Source: Guadua angustifolia
Lineage: Eukaryota; Streptophyta; Magnoliopsida; Poales; Poaceae
NCBI GenBank assembly: GCA_036346375.1
Contig: CM070501.1
Span: forward strand, 38,274,539 to 38,338,538
Direction of reading: 5' to 3'
Length of the DNA stretch: 64,000 nt
The position numbers and the translations under genes are program-made. The first letter of the stretch is position 1. Each line of letters begins with the position of its first letter. Of this stretch, positions 22,901 to 34,818 are shown in pieces. The notes beneath the pieces are model-generated. The model searched no databases. It was given only the letters and a program-made list of their open reading frames with translations, and was not told where the DNA came from.

Positions 22901-24193
22901 AGCTTTCTAGGATTAGCACCGGATGTTGACTCGTATTTTGCAACAGAATTAACACCAGATGCTGACTCACATCTGGCAACAACAGGCTCATCCTTATGGC
23001 TTTCCTGCATAACCTGATCTCCAAGATTATCATTTTTGTTACCCAGAAGACTTGTCAACTTGCCTGGGATGTTTTCTGCATCACCCAAATTTCCAAAGGA
23101 TGAAGGTGATTGTGGATTGTTTGCATTCTTCAGCAAAACGGAGTCCCTCTGACTAATTGCTTCTACTAATCGAGCACGCCAGGCATTATCTGCCCAAGAT
23201 CTTTCAGCATGGACAGCGGTTGCACAGTAAACCTGTGTTTCTGCTATACTGTGCATTACGTCTCTTCTGGAAGCTGAACCTGTAAAATGCCGTGACAAAT
23301 TTTTTATTGTTAGGAACAAAAAAGAAAAGGGCTGACTTAATTGATTCGCCTAGACATGAAGTATTACTATGAGAAGCGGCCTTGCAGCATCTTGTGGGAC
23401 AACCCCCCAGTTCCTCCTCTTTCTCCAGCGTATCCACACAGCAGTTGTCCAACACTTCTCTCCCTTCGTTCATCGAATTGATCTCTCCACAGTGTTCTAC
23501 AAATATTGAGTAAAGCATTAATAAAGGTAACCACCGAGGAAATGATCATCAGATGATACAAAAGAGAAAAGTCCTTAGTTTTTTTTTATTCTATCTGGAC
23601 AAAGTACCAGTTCATAGGTAATAGATTTACCTAACAAATGGTAGGAAAGATGCTTTAGCTTTGTTTCAGAGATCGAAATTTGTGCTGATTATGTTAATGC
23701 GACACTCTTTATGTTTATTGAATTGGACTTTCTGACACGCTGAGCAGCTAACTAGACCAACAATGATTTGTATATGCAGATCTCTAGGCCAAAATATGAA
23801 GCATCAACAAACTGTGTTTGGACTAATCAAACTCACTGAATTGGGTTCGTGTCTTTTAAACTTACTTGAATCTTGCTCCGGTGATCTTATAGATGTTATA
23901 GAAGTAGATTGTTGAGCATCAAGGTTTCTTATTCTATTTGGACTACCCATGGATACTCTCATTGAACTGTTACTGCAAGTTCGTAGTGGCATCTTTTCTG
24001 TATCTCCTAGGGTGGCATCTATGTTATCACCACTCTTCCCACCACACCCACTATGTTGAGGTGAAGATATTACTATGCTCAACGTATCTGCATTCCAACG
24101 AAGAGAAGCTTTCCTTGTGCTTAGGCTGGAAGCCGCAATTTTAATGCTCAAACCCTCATCCGGAGACCACACCAGCTCAGAGAGAGGGCTCAT
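13938..24193 (-). CDS. Plus-3-like nuclear protein, six coding exons, last intron expanded by transposons
   Basis: Exons on the minus strand: 24193-23866, 23496-23368, 23279-21314, 20657-20542, 20416-20325, 14045-13938. Every junction is GT/AG and in phase; the total is 2739 bp (913 codons with stop). Order in the protein: N-terminal ELVWSPDEGLSIKIA; a long Ser/Asn/Lys-rich region with basic patches (KAPKRRH, NKRIRRE) suggesting nuclear targeting; WVSRFLPKTS; FAKRLDALRH; then a conserved C-terminus with RSDIIRW, LRLRFGKWEEALGGTGYHVARI, SRFVSNHDF and DELKAWW. This C-terminus matches plant proteins annotated as zinc-knuckle/Plus-3-type, recalled from family memory. I see no clear CCHC knuckle after FAKRLDALRH, where relatives often have one. 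The last 36 codons lie 6.3 kb from the rest because a CACTA element sits in the intron. The start codon is the least certain point. Confidence 0.82.
14046..15034 (-). other. Last intron of the Plus-3-like gene, 3' part
   Basis: Non-coding. It contains a (CT)n microsatellite (14742-14765). At about 14400-14600 there is a stretch with a TATA-like GGCTATATAAACC that could be an old LTR remnant, but no matching termini or TSD were found. A separate 386-bp piece of the same intron, 19939-20324, shows nothing recognisable. Confidence 0.5.
15103..16936 (+). mobile_element. Rearranged Copia element inside the CACTA element
   Basis: Perfect TSD ATAAG at 15098-15102 and 16937-16941. The 3' LTR is 16694-16936 (243 bp, TGTTAG...TTTCA). 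The 5' LTR is truncated to 15103-15239. Between them is a plus-strand reverse transcriptase/RNase H fragment (about 15342-16660) with the Copia RT landmarks RQMDVKNAFLNG, SLYGLKQAPRAWYQ, the catalytic YVDD box and FLGI, then frameshifted RNase H. PBS, gag, protease and integrase are missing. About 93 bp of the RT/RNase H junction (16082-16174) is repeated in inverted orientation at 15239-15331, joining the broken 5' LTR to the RT. The element was probably damaged after insertion, because the TSD is intact. Confidence 0.87.
15239..16174. repeat. 93-bp inverted duplication flanking the Copia RT fragment
   Basis: 15239-15331 is the near-perfect reverse complement of 16082-16174, differing by about two positions. 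The arms are separated by about 750 bp of RT coding sequence. A transcript across the region could fold into a long stem with the RT fragment as loop. Confidence 0.85.
18367..18480 (+). repeat. Two-copy 57-bp tandem repeat within the CACTA element
   Basis: Copies start at 18367 and 18424 and differ by about one base (ATCATGGCTGAG against ATCATAGCTGAG), indicating a recent duplication. Confidence 0.9.
18629..19090 (+). pseudogene. Captured fragment of an XH-domain (FDM/IDN2-type) gene
   Basis: Two exon-like blocks, 18629-18847 and 18943-19090, are separated by an apparently retained intron (GT at 18848, AG at 18941-18942). The first reads a coiled-coil segment with EVDIKQLKGKSE and LQDIESLNTALISKDRRANVE, matching the end of the coiled coil of plant FACTOR OF DNA METHYLATION/IDN2 proteins (typical form LESLNQTLIVKERKSNDE). 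The second gives SVICVKQIGTI in place of the XH-domain start IGVKRMGEL, then REASVVKAMAHMRTDMKKP. In-frame TGA and TAG codons disable it. A further block may start at 19291 after a CAG acceptor. Family members act in RNA-directed DNA methylation with AGO4-siRNA complexes. The retained intron implies capture at DNA level. Identification rests on motif memory. Confidence 0.68.
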
Positions 24194-25456
24194 GCCGGAT
24201 ACTTTGACTGCATTTACACCTGCACCTGAATGTCCACTATATGCCTTCAGCAGACTATAAGATAAGAGGACTGTTTGCAAGACATACAACAAGAGTCTAC
24301 TTGCGTGCACTAGAGCATATCACGTAGGACCTTTTGGAAAGATTAACAAGAAGAAGATTACTGTGTATAAAACTACAATGAAGCAAGATAGCAAGTAGCT
24401 TAAACTATGAAGATCAAGAAAAGAGGTATAATCAACATATAGGGCTTCCCCTCCTACATATGACAAAGGTACATGTTTCTTGCATATAATAAGACAATTG
24501 GTGAACCCAGACAACTCCACGAGCCTTCAAGCTTTTCTCACCCATACAAGAATCAAATTATACTAACTGAACTAGGTGCATGAACTTCTATCTTCTTTTT
24601 TTTCCCCAAAAAAAAACAAGTATTTCCAGGTCCAGTAATCCAGTTATCATTTTCACAAACAATATTTGGTCCTAAAAACCCAAAAGAATGCGTGTGGATC
24701 ATGATACAGGGAAACATAACTCATCTAAAAAAGGAAAAAAAAATATTACCACTCAATTGTGTTTTTTTTAGAAAAAAAGAAAGAAAAAAAGGAAAGCAAA
24801 AGCTTAACAGGAAAGCAGAATAAACAACATAAAGAAAACATCAGCAAGAAAAGAAATAGATAGATAAAAGAAAAAGATAATAATCTCTGATGTAACAGGC
24901 ACCTCAGGGAGTGGTGAATCACTACCAACGCTAATCTCACTGCATCCCCCCCCCCCCCAAATCACCCCCAACGCTTCCTGTAGTGGCACCGCCCCCAGTT
25001 CTTGGAGCATCAAACAGCAAAAGAACACCACCACCACCACATACGTCCAGTGATCTACCTTAGGAGGAGGTGGAGGAGCAGGGATTTAGCAGGCGGAGAG
25101 CACGGCGGCAGAGGGAGGCCAAGGGGAAGAACACCGCATCTGGGCAGCGCCCTAGCTAGCTCGGTAGAACGGAGAATGAGGAGGAGAGATGCTTTGCTGC
25201 ATGCCACGGGGGCGAGTGCGGGAATAAGAGGCGGAGGTTGAGCCACGAGGAGGCCGTCTGGGACACAAGTGCTAGCTGGGTTCTCTGCCCTGCGTTGTTG
25301 CTTTACGGGGGAAGAAAACGCTGCGACGACGACGATGTTGTTGATGATGGTGATCCAACGGCTGCGCCTCGTCGAGCTTCCGCGCTGGAGGAACAACGAC
25401 CGCCGGATGGCTTGCCGGGGCGGGCTTCGCAGCTGTCTATCTCGCGGCAGGGCTAT
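24194..25456 (-). promoter_or_regulatory. 5' UTR, leader intron and promoter region of the Plus-3-like gene
   Basis: A GC-rich block upstream (about 25061-25400) ends with a good donor (CCTAAG then GTAGATC, minus strand, at about 25060). This suggests a 5' UTR exon spliced over a leader intron to the first coding exon, whose acceptor near 24200-24260 I cannot fix. The intron has a C-rich homopolymer (about 24946-24958) and long poly-A/T tracts. The hAT element at 25457 bounds the region upstream. Confidence 0.5.
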
Positions 25457-26450
25457 TTAGGGTGAAAACGGATGGGTATGAACGGATAATAGTTTTATTA
25501 TATTTATTTTTATATATTTTTTTGAATATGGATATGGATAGTCCAGATATAAATACGGATAATGTTGAATACAAATACAGATCAAATACGAATTGAATCG
25601 GATGCGGTTTCGAATATTTATCGAAACATGATAACCCCTTAGATTGTACATAAAAAATCAATGAAAAATAAATAACTAGTTGGTTTGGTCAAAAACATTA
25701 TTGAAAATTGAACAAATATAAACATTTTCATTCACTTAGACAATAGTTAGATATCATGTCGCAAACAAAATTATATAAAACTTAGTTTATCACACGCATA
25801 TGATTAGTTCATTATACACGTGAATAAAGCATAAAGTGAAGATAATCTTTGCTCAGAGATACAAATGGAAGCAAACACATAACACACTAAAAGTTTGATA
25901 ATACATAGATATCATGTCTCTAGAAAAAAGTATATAACACTTACATGTAATGATCTAATATTTATATTCTTTATTGAATTATATTTAAAATAATAAATTA
26001 TGTATTTTTGAGTTTTTATGCATTTTTAGCTACTTATTTAAAAGATTTTCCTATTAAGAATAGGAGTATTTAAATTTTGAGAAAATTTAAAATCTGATAA
26101 AAATCTTGAAAATAATTTTTTAAATGTTAAATTGTTTTTGGAACTTTCTCAAAACAATTCGTAATTATTGGAGTTGGTTTGCTAATTTTAATAATTGAAA
26201 CTTGCTTTATGGATTAATTAAATTATGAAACAATTTTGAAATTAAGAAACCATTGTGAGCCAAAAGAGTAGTCTTGGCCCAACCCACATGTATATCCAGA
26301 TATCCGACCCACCAATATCCGGATTATCGGAATCCGTATCCGTATTTGACAAAAAAAATCCATATCCATATCGATATGATGCTATCCGACAGAATCTGTA
26401 TCTGAAAATAGCCAGATCAGTCGGAAACTATCCGATTCATTTTCATACCT
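25457..26450. mobile_element. hAT-type transposon, non-autonomous, upstream of the Plus-3-like gene
   Basis: Perfect 8-bp TSD AGGGCTAT (25449-25456 and 26451-26458). Terminal sequences TTAGGGTGAAAACGG and, read inward from the right, AGGTATGAAAATGAATCGG form degenerate TIRs. Subterminal regions are full of ATCCGTATCCG/CGGATATGGAT motifs on both sides, as in Ac/Ds-like elements. The 1-kb AT-rich interior has no transposase ORF. Confidence 0.85.
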
Positions 26451-26458
26451 AGGGCTAT

Positions 26459-27410
26459 GTTCTCTGTTGGAGACAGGGAGTTGTTTGGCGGCAAGTAGAA
26501 AGGATAGACTAGTGAGACATAAGTGAGTTGTTTTTTGCTTTTTCTGGAATGCCAATTAATTAGTGTTTCGAAGTTCACATTCCTCTTTCTAAAATGGGAC
26601 ATATGAAAATTTCACTAGCCCCCTTTTTGGCTGCCATAGATTGAAACTGATTCATTCAATTGGATTCCAAATCCTTGTCTAGTGCAATATGAATTTGATT
26701 CTAGCTGATTCAAATTCAAAATTTGCTGTTTGGGTATCCATTGGAAATTGGAATTGGAATTTTAGGAGCCCTCCGATCACTCTCTCAAACTTGCAATTCG
26801 ATGGCATGGTGTCAGCAATCAGGTGAAGGGGGGGGAGATGATGCAGCCTTCGTGTACCGAAGAAGAGGTAGTCGAGGACACTATTATTGGTGGCGACAGT
26901 GATGCTTCCTGATGGCGAGCTCCAAGACTAGCTTCGGAACAACTCATTGCCGCCAATAGCGGCACTCATCCTCGAGTGGGGTGGTGATTCCTCATGATGT
27001 AGACATGATGGGGCACACAACGATAATCGGCGACAAGGAGCTCCAGCTAAGGAAGATCCCCTTTGTGCTCTAACCAAGATGTTGCGAGAGAAGGGAAGCG
27101 ACGCGACGTGAGATTGTGTGTGTGAGAGAGAGAGAGAGAGTGGAGATTCAGCGAGAGCAGAGTTGAGTGGCGGCGATGAGCCGCTAGTATATAGACAGGA
27201 GGCTACTTGAGAGCTTGAGCATGAGAAGGCTTCGATGTGGTCGATGCTTGATTCCACACAAATGACGGCTAAGAGCAAAGAATTGCCTCTAGCTGTTTAA
27301 TGCGAATTGCCTCTAGCTATTTAATGCGAATTGCCTCTAGCTGTTTAATGCCCCCTTGGAATTGGCTTTGGAATCATCAATTCCAATTCTAGTGGCAACC
27401 AAACCGCTCC
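26459..27410. other. Possible MITE-like element and short tandem repeat
   Basis: Imperfect inverted ends, TTGGCTGCCATAGATTG (about 26631) and, reading inward, TTGGTTGCCACTAGAATTGG (about 27403), suggest a DNA element of about 0.8 kb, without a provable TSD. Inside are a (GA)n tract (about 27119-27138) and a 24-bp tandem repeat (27281-27352). No gene is seen. Confidence 0.35.
27281..27352 (+). repeat. Three-copy 24-bp tandem repeat
   Basis: Units AATTGCCTCTAGCTGTTTAA + TGCG begin at 27281, 27305 and 27329 with a single G/A difference in the middle copy. Confidence 0.9.
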
Positions 27411-29748
27411 ACCCTAGGAATCAAATTATAATTATTAGATTCCATAGCCAATTCATGGGAGACAAATATGGTGTAATGGTGAAACTTCAAATTCACAAAG
27501 TTGGTTACCAAAGCTATATACATTGGTTGCCATCACAAAAAAAGGAGAGAAAGAAGAACCATGGGTTACAGAGTGTGCACATGGGAGAGGGAAATTTTGT
27601 ATTTTCTCTAGTAAAACTATACCTAAGTAGAATTCGCACATTTCGACTCTTCAAATAACAAATAGAGAAATATGTATTTAAATGATTTTGTTGTGTATCG
27701 AACGTGTAATAGTGATATAGGGTTCCATGTTCTCATTCTCATCAAGAATTGAGATAATTACAAAACAAAAACTAGACATATGTTGTTCCATTATCGATAC
27801 CCATGCTTATTATCCTCTAGAATTTTTGTGTGGACATATATTTCAAATCATATTTATTCGCAGGGTTTCTTTCCAAGGATGTCTATCCTCAGTCGACCTA
27901 TTATTATCTTTCAATAGAAAAATAAGTTGACCTCTCCAAAATTATTTCGAGGAGAAACAAGGTGCTGCGCTAACATGCGTGGGCTATTGGCGCAACCATT
28001 AGTTGATTTTGCTTTTTTAATTAAAGTATATAAATGTTGCACTCGAAATCTAGTAGGCAACACTGCGTCCCTATAAAGAGTGCTCCCTTGGCGCCATCTA
28101 GAATTGCTAGGCATGCCAACTGATTTGCTACAAACCGATAAAGGTAAAGATAGGATTGAATGAAGCGTTGAACAAGGGTAACTCCTTTATAACTCAACGG
28201 TGAATTATAGAGGTTGGTGGGTTGAATATATTGACTACGAACTACTTTTAGAGCCGGGAAGGTATGACACAACCCAAAGTTTTAATCATTACAAATGAGA
28301 TCATCTATACAAATTAACCACACATATAATTAAACTACTCAACAAAATTAATCATCAACTCTATTGATTATCAAATGTTATACAATTGTATAATTACAAT
28401 ATATATTAAATAACAAAATTACATCAAAAGAAAGATTACAAGAAAAATAAAATTCCTACAATATACAGTTTCTCTTGATCTTTGACCTTGATTCTCTGAT
28501 TTTACCATCAGACCCATATGCTAAGGTATCGCTCACTGAGATACCTGACTATCCGGGGCTAGTCAGCACCACTCGTTAGTTAGGGTTTCATCATCTGACA
28601 ATTTACAAACCAATAGTTGTCGGGTAACCGTGGTATTGTAGCAATAGTACCCAAAAATATCACATGATAAAAAGATAAAATATGTATAGTAAAAAGGTGA
28701 TTCCCCATGGTAAAAGGTGAGGGTAGAACCTCCCCAAGTAGCACTTCCCCAAACCGAGCAAGCTACAAGGTTAAAAGAGCCCCAGCCGAACACCCCTTCC
28801 AGTCCAAGCATTTTCCACACACAAGCACATAGCCACAAAGCCAAAGCACACCTCTAGGAAGCACAAAGCCCGAAGCAAAGCAAGCCTCCAGGAGCATTTC
28901 TCAAACACCAGGAGGCAAGCACACAAAGCCCCTATGCCAAACCAGTAGGAGCACCAAGCCACCAAGGAGCAGGAGCATCAAGCCACCAAGGAGCAAGAGC
29001 GCCAAAAGGCCACCACAAGCCACAACTAAGAGAAAGCAAGAGCATCCCTAACACATCGCAGCCCTACATTTCTTCGCATTCCCCCACGTCGCAGGTAACC
29101 CACATTTTGGCCATAGCACAAATATAAGGATGACAGTAGCACAAACTAATATAGAGGTTAAAGATACTAGGTATAGCTAGTAGTCTCAATAGGGATCGCT
29201 GTACAAGTGGTGACACGCGAGCCTGGAGACCCTCACACTCCCCAGTGCATGGGAAGTCTCGCGGTGTCGTCATAACACTGCAAAATCCACGAAAATCACC
29301 CATAGTCATCATTGGCCCAAAATAAGAGTATATATGTTCATCTTGCACATCACAAAGCATATGCAAAAATCATAGTAAAGCTTAGTGAAAAATAAGGGGG
29401 AGTTCAAGGTCTACCCAAACCCTAGCTAGGGTCTGTCAAGGCTTTGGGCAACCCTAGGGAGCTGAGTTCGAGCCAGGAAGATGGGTCGGGGGAGAGAGGG
29501 GGCACGGCCTGGCATGTAGGAGGGCAGGGTGACCCGGTGGAGGCGGGGAGGAGGTAGCCTAGCCGAGGGAGTGATGGTGGCACCAGGTATGGGCACGGGC
29601 CAACGCACACCACCTAGAAGGAGGCGGGGCAGTGTGGAACCGGCCCAAGGTAAGGTGGCCAGGGAAGGAGGTGATAGCCGTTGGCATTGGAGCCGACGAC
29701 AGGAGGAAAAGGAGGTGTCAGGGTGGGCTAAGAGTGAGAGAGAGGGAG
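27411..29748 (-). other. Probable decayed Gypsy LTR-type sequence (minus orientation)
   Basis: No gene-like ORF. On the minus strand, 29750 to 28500 has the texture of long Gypsy LTRs: a C-rich leader, a stretch with ACTTCCCATGCACTGGGG, and a minisatellite-like GCACCAAGCCACCAAGGAGCA pair at about 28953-29003. Clean termini were not found, and 27411-28480 shows nothing specific. Confidence 0.35.
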
Positions 29749-32319
29749 TGTAACATCCCAAAAATTTCCCTTTAATATTGTTTATTATTGTTTTATTGCA
29801 ATTTGTGAGTTTTGTGAATTTCCTAGATTTATTGGATTTTTCTGGAATTTATTTGCAATTATTTTAAATTAAGTATATCGGCCTTTTGTTGAAAAATAAA
29901 TAAATAAACATAAAATTTAAATAAAGTTTTGCTAAAAATATTTTATTTGGGTTCAAATTGCCTCAAGGTATTTTTGTGATTTTCTCTTGGAATTTTCCTG
30001 ATATTTTTTATGCCTAAAACTAATTAAGTTAATATCTGGAATTATTTTAAAAGAAAAATCCGCGAGAAAATCTAGTGAACAGTGTCGGGCCTAGCCCAAC
30101 ACTATTCACGCATAAAGCCCACTATTGTGTGGCCCAAGTCGGCCCAAGAAGCCCGATTCTAGAAACCCTAATGCGGTGGTCGTTCGATCGCGATCCCTCG
30201 GTTCCAAATGCGCCACGTAGCAGTCCGTTTCTGAGCCGTCGGACGCGGATGTGTGTCGGGACTGGAGTCCTCATCTCCAATGCAGCGTCGGACTCCTCCG
30301 TCGTTACGCCGCTGGACTCCTTCACCGTGTAGAGCCCGGACGCCTGCACTATTTAAGTCATGAAGCGACGCCTGGGGTTCTGCAGTGAGCGCCGCGTTCG
30401 TTGGTCCAAGTAGCAGAGCCCAAGTCACCAAGGAGTCGCCATGAGAGCTTGCCAGAGCAAAGGATGCAATCATCGTTGTTTTTCCCCCAAGAACATCGTC
30501 GATTCGTCGTCGTCCGCCAAGTTTGAGGGGTGTTCGAGACCGCCGCAGCGTGCCACATCGGATCTAGTCAAACTCGCACCGAGAAGCCCGCCACAGCGTT
30601 GAATCCGCCATCGTCTTCCTTGTCTCCAGTGGTTTGAGCCGCCGACCTTGCCATCGCACCGCCCTTCAGATAGTGGTCGTCCGATCTTCTGTGAATGTGT
30701 CGGTGATTACCTAGGGCAACACATGCACCTAGGCCTCCCTCAAGTGCAACACATGCACAAGAGGCTCTCAAACCACTACCTAATTACAACACATGCAATT
30801 AGGGCTCACTCTTAAGCTCAAGAGGCAAATGGAGAAGAGCAACACATGCAAACAACTCCCACACAGCACCAACAACCTGCCCAAGCCCCCCAAGGGGTCT
30901 ATTTATAGCCCCACAAAGAAAACTAGCCATTTGGTGGCATTTCAGCAAAACCAGTAAACCCAGATTACAGCCCACATAGGGCAGAGTAGTCGCCAGAGTA
31001 ACAACGATCGGCTAACGGCTATAATCCTGGTACTACCGCCCTTGACCACCGGTAGTGCCGGCCGGACTGAAACCAGAAAACACAGCGCACTGGAGAAAAG
31101 CTACCGACGATGAACACTGGTAGTATCAAGATAAGTGGCACTACCGCTCCCATAAGCGGTAGTCTTGACTTAGCATACTACCGCACATACAATGTCGGTA
31201 GTGCCGGCCAAGGGAGAAAACCTGATTTTCAACATGAAAAATATTTCTCCAAAAACCAAACTCTATTCTTTGAGCTACTAGATGATCAACACATGATCAT
31301 ACACTTGTGCAAAATACATTTGCACCAACTTAGCTCATAATCAAAGAATTTCAACCAAATTGCAACAACACATTTTGTAATCAACTCAAAATCTATTTGC
31401 AAAACATATTAAGCAAATCAAACTCGAGTTTATGAGATTAATCCCCCTAGCCATGTGAAGGTCAACATGAGACCCAGTCAACTTGCCAACACCCGTTGCA
31501 AGCCCTACTCACATGCTCTCGGGATTCCGGACTCATAGACCTCAGTTTATTCGCACAACGAACTTGCAAATAACACATTAAATCAATTTCATGTTTGAGC
31601 ACTACTCTTTGCAACACATGCAAAAGTCTAGCTCCAAGCAACACCAAAACAAGATGCATGAACTCTCTAATTTTAACACATGTGACGAATACTAATACCA
31701 GAGGTACCTCATAGCAAGGTCTTAGTCAGATTACGAGAGATCTTTCACTTATGACGCTGATCATGCGAGGCCCGGTCCGCCACAGGTCGGACTCCTTGCG
31801 ACCTCTGATCGGGCTTGGTCGGGCTACCGAACGCTCCTACCCGACCGCAGGACGAGAGTGCGGACCCCTCCGACCCAGTCGCCGGTCGGGACCCTGGCGA
31901 AATCCCGTCTCAGCAACTCCGGCCACGTCATCGATCGACTTCGAAGTGGGACAACCCCGTCTCGACGGCGGTGAAGCGGGATATCGCCCTTCCTAAAGTA
32001 ACGCCAGAGACGCCGCCCACGCAGCCCCTACTTCTGACAAGCGCGTAGAGGGCAGAGGTGTGCCTTCCCAACGAAGCATCGCCAGCTAGCCCTACCGATA
32101 GGACATAGCTGGCTGAACCTGCTAAACCATCATGACGCACACAGGGACCTGTCAACTCCGAAGATCGCAAACCCGATCACCAAGATAGTGCGCCCTAGTC
32201 GCTCTCCTCTCTCAAGCCTCATGTAACCTGCTCTCTTCGCCTATATAAGGAGAGGTGGGATCTTTAGAAGGGGGGGTGTAATCCCCGAGAAGTATCTTTG
32301 AAAAAAAAGGGATAGTACA

Positions 32320-32558
32320 CTTTAGTGCCAAACTTAATGACTGGAGTACATAATGTCTTTCATGTCTCTATGCTTCAAAAGTATTTCCAAGACCCAGAGC
32401 ATAAGATCGATCTGGAGCCGATCGTAGTTGAACAAGATTTGACCTTGAAGTGCCATCCAGTGCGTATATTAGACTCTTCAGAGCGAGTCATGAGGAGGAG
32501 AACAATCAAATTTGTGAAAAGTCCTCTAGGGTTTTGTCGAGTTCGCCACTTCTTTTGA
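32320..32558 (+). pseudogene. 3' end of a Gypsy pol gene (post-integrase region)
   Basis: The plus frame contains GVHNVFHVSMLQKYFQDP, a basic segment with HPVRILDSSERVMRRRTI, and KFVKSP before the stop. The pattern is the C-terminal end of chromovirus-type Gypsy polyproteins (typical HNVFHVSMLRKY...PVRILDR...VLRNK). Everything upstream is missing and the last residues diverge from the family's usual WERE ending, so it is a truncated relic. Confidence 0.8.
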
Positions 32559-34104
32559 TTGCTTCGAGAGAATTGCGAGAAATGTTGAGATTGAGGTATT
32601 GGGAGTATATGCTGTGAAAATATTATTTATTTTAAATAAAATAGGCTTGGGGCAGCTGGGCCAAGCAAACTTAGGCCTTGGGCCAGCCGAACCCTCCCCC
32701 ACCTCTCCTCCCCTTGAGGGGCCGCACCCCCCTTTCTCCCCTAACCCTAGCCGCCCCTTCTCCCTCCTCCTGGCCGCAGCCCCTCTCCCCTCTTCCCCCT
32801 TGGTGATGGCTCAAGATCTATAGCAAGAACAAGAGAGAAAACCGAGAGAAATCGAAGGAAGGTGCTGTCCAGCCGGGCGGATCGCGGTTCTTGGTGTTCG
32901 TCTTGAGTTCCTCGCTGTTTTTCCCAAAGAAAAACCTTAGGTAAAATTTTATTCCTCTTCTCCTCTGTTTCCCCTTGGTGTTAGGGATGTTTTAGACCCG
33001 GTGTAGCATGGGTTTGATGGGGTTTGAAGGGAGGAAACCGAAGTTGTCCCCGAAGTGGTGTTTCTGCACGGGTAGATTGGGCAGTGCGTCTGTTTTCGTG
33101 ATTTACGTAGACTAGATGATTTTTCCTGCTAAAACGTATAACTAAAAAGTTGTAGATAACGTCGAGATATATTTTGTGTATTTTTTTCAGAATTTTTGGA
33201 TCGTCGGTCTGCGAGTAATCGCCGTTAGAAGTCTGCTGCCAGATTAGGCTGCAGATTTCGTAGCTTGATTTTGGGCTGCTGATTAGGCATGGATAACAGT
33301 AGAATTTAATTTTCTTGTCTTCATGAAAGTTGTAGCTCATGTCAAAACCTAGCTACTATAAATTTTTCAGATTTTTAGGTGCAATATAAAAATAGTTATA
33401 AAATTGTGAAACAGGAATTCTGCAGCATGTTCCCGTTGGATTGTGAGTTCGTTGTTTGTGCAAGGGTTTCGGGTCGTAGGAAGCGAGTAAAAAAAATGTT
33501 GTGTTTTCAATGGTATTATCATGTCATAGTATGAGTATTGTGGTACAGGCGGTGTCGCTCCCGGACGCGTTTAGCCCTTTTTCATCTCCGAAGATTAAGG
33601 CAAGTGCATCACTTGTTTGTTTGATATGTGTGTTGATTGATGAAACATGTGCCTTGCTAATATGACACATTGTTACTTCTGATAACTCAAGATGATGCTA
33701 CTAGTATGAATAGGCTAAATTGATTCGTGGAGTTATGAGACTAGTTCAAAAATTGTGAATATGGTAATTACATGGAAATGGATGAAAATGTGACTATGTG
33801 AAAATGAAAGATGAGAATATGGTTATGAGTGTTGAGAATGGCATTTGCATATGTGCATTCATGAAATGCATCGAGCCAGGATGGTGAGAAAGTCATATGG
33901 AATGTATGACTAATCCGGAGTGCTCGGGATCCTACCCCGTAGTCCCATCCACGGTATGGATGAGAGCGGAGAAGTGTAGGACCCGCTACTAGGTAGCGGG
34001 CAAGTCCTGCTTCGGTAGGCCCCTTCCACGGGATGGATGGGTTTGAGGGCACGCATCGACGGGTGGTGCTCGGCAATACCAGTATGTGCTAAAAAGGAGA
34101 TGAG

Positions 34105-34536
34105 ACATGCATGATGCATCAAATGAGATGAGTTAAGACATGCGTAAGTATAAACGATGCATTGTATGGATAGAAATCGTATATGTTATGTTCTTGCGTT
34201 AAACCCTTTCTTGATGGCTAAAGGACCGGCGGTATGTGATATGTTATTGTTTGCTTGTCAATTATTTGGATGCATTTGCTGAGTCTTCTGACTCACCCTT
34301 GGTGTTCTATGTTTTTTTGTACATGCATGATGCATCAAATGAGATGGGTTAAGACATGCATAAGTATGAACGATGCATTGTATGGATAGAAATCGTGTAT
34401 GTTATGTTCTTGCGTTAAACCCATTCTTGATGGCTAAAGGACCGGCGGTATGTGATATGTTATGGTTTGCTTGTCAATTATTTGGATGCACTTGTTGAGT
34501 CTTATGACTCACCCTTGTTGTTTTATGTTTTTTTGT
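34105..34536 (+). repeat. 216-bp tandem duplication in the layer-4 LTR-like region
   Basis: Two copies start ACATGCATGATGCATC at 34105 and 34321 and match nearly throughout, including GACCGGCGGTATGTGATATG and the TGACTCACCCTTG box. Confidence 0.92.
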
Positions 34537-34818
34537 AGGTGCTATGAAAGCGGCTTGTGGGAAAGGGATTTAGCGTCACATTTGCACCACTAGTCATTTC
34601 ACTACACTAGAATTGACTAATCTTACTTGTGATAAGTTAATACGAAGTGCCACGACAAACTGTGTTAATATTCTCATACGTTGATCGTTCTTGGTTAATG
34701 TTTATAATCTGAATATGGAACGTTGTGACTTATTGTTCGTCGTTTATATCACTGTTATATCATATTGGATATTTATTATGATGAAATGTTCTTTGTCTGC
34801 TGAGTGGATGTCCACTGT

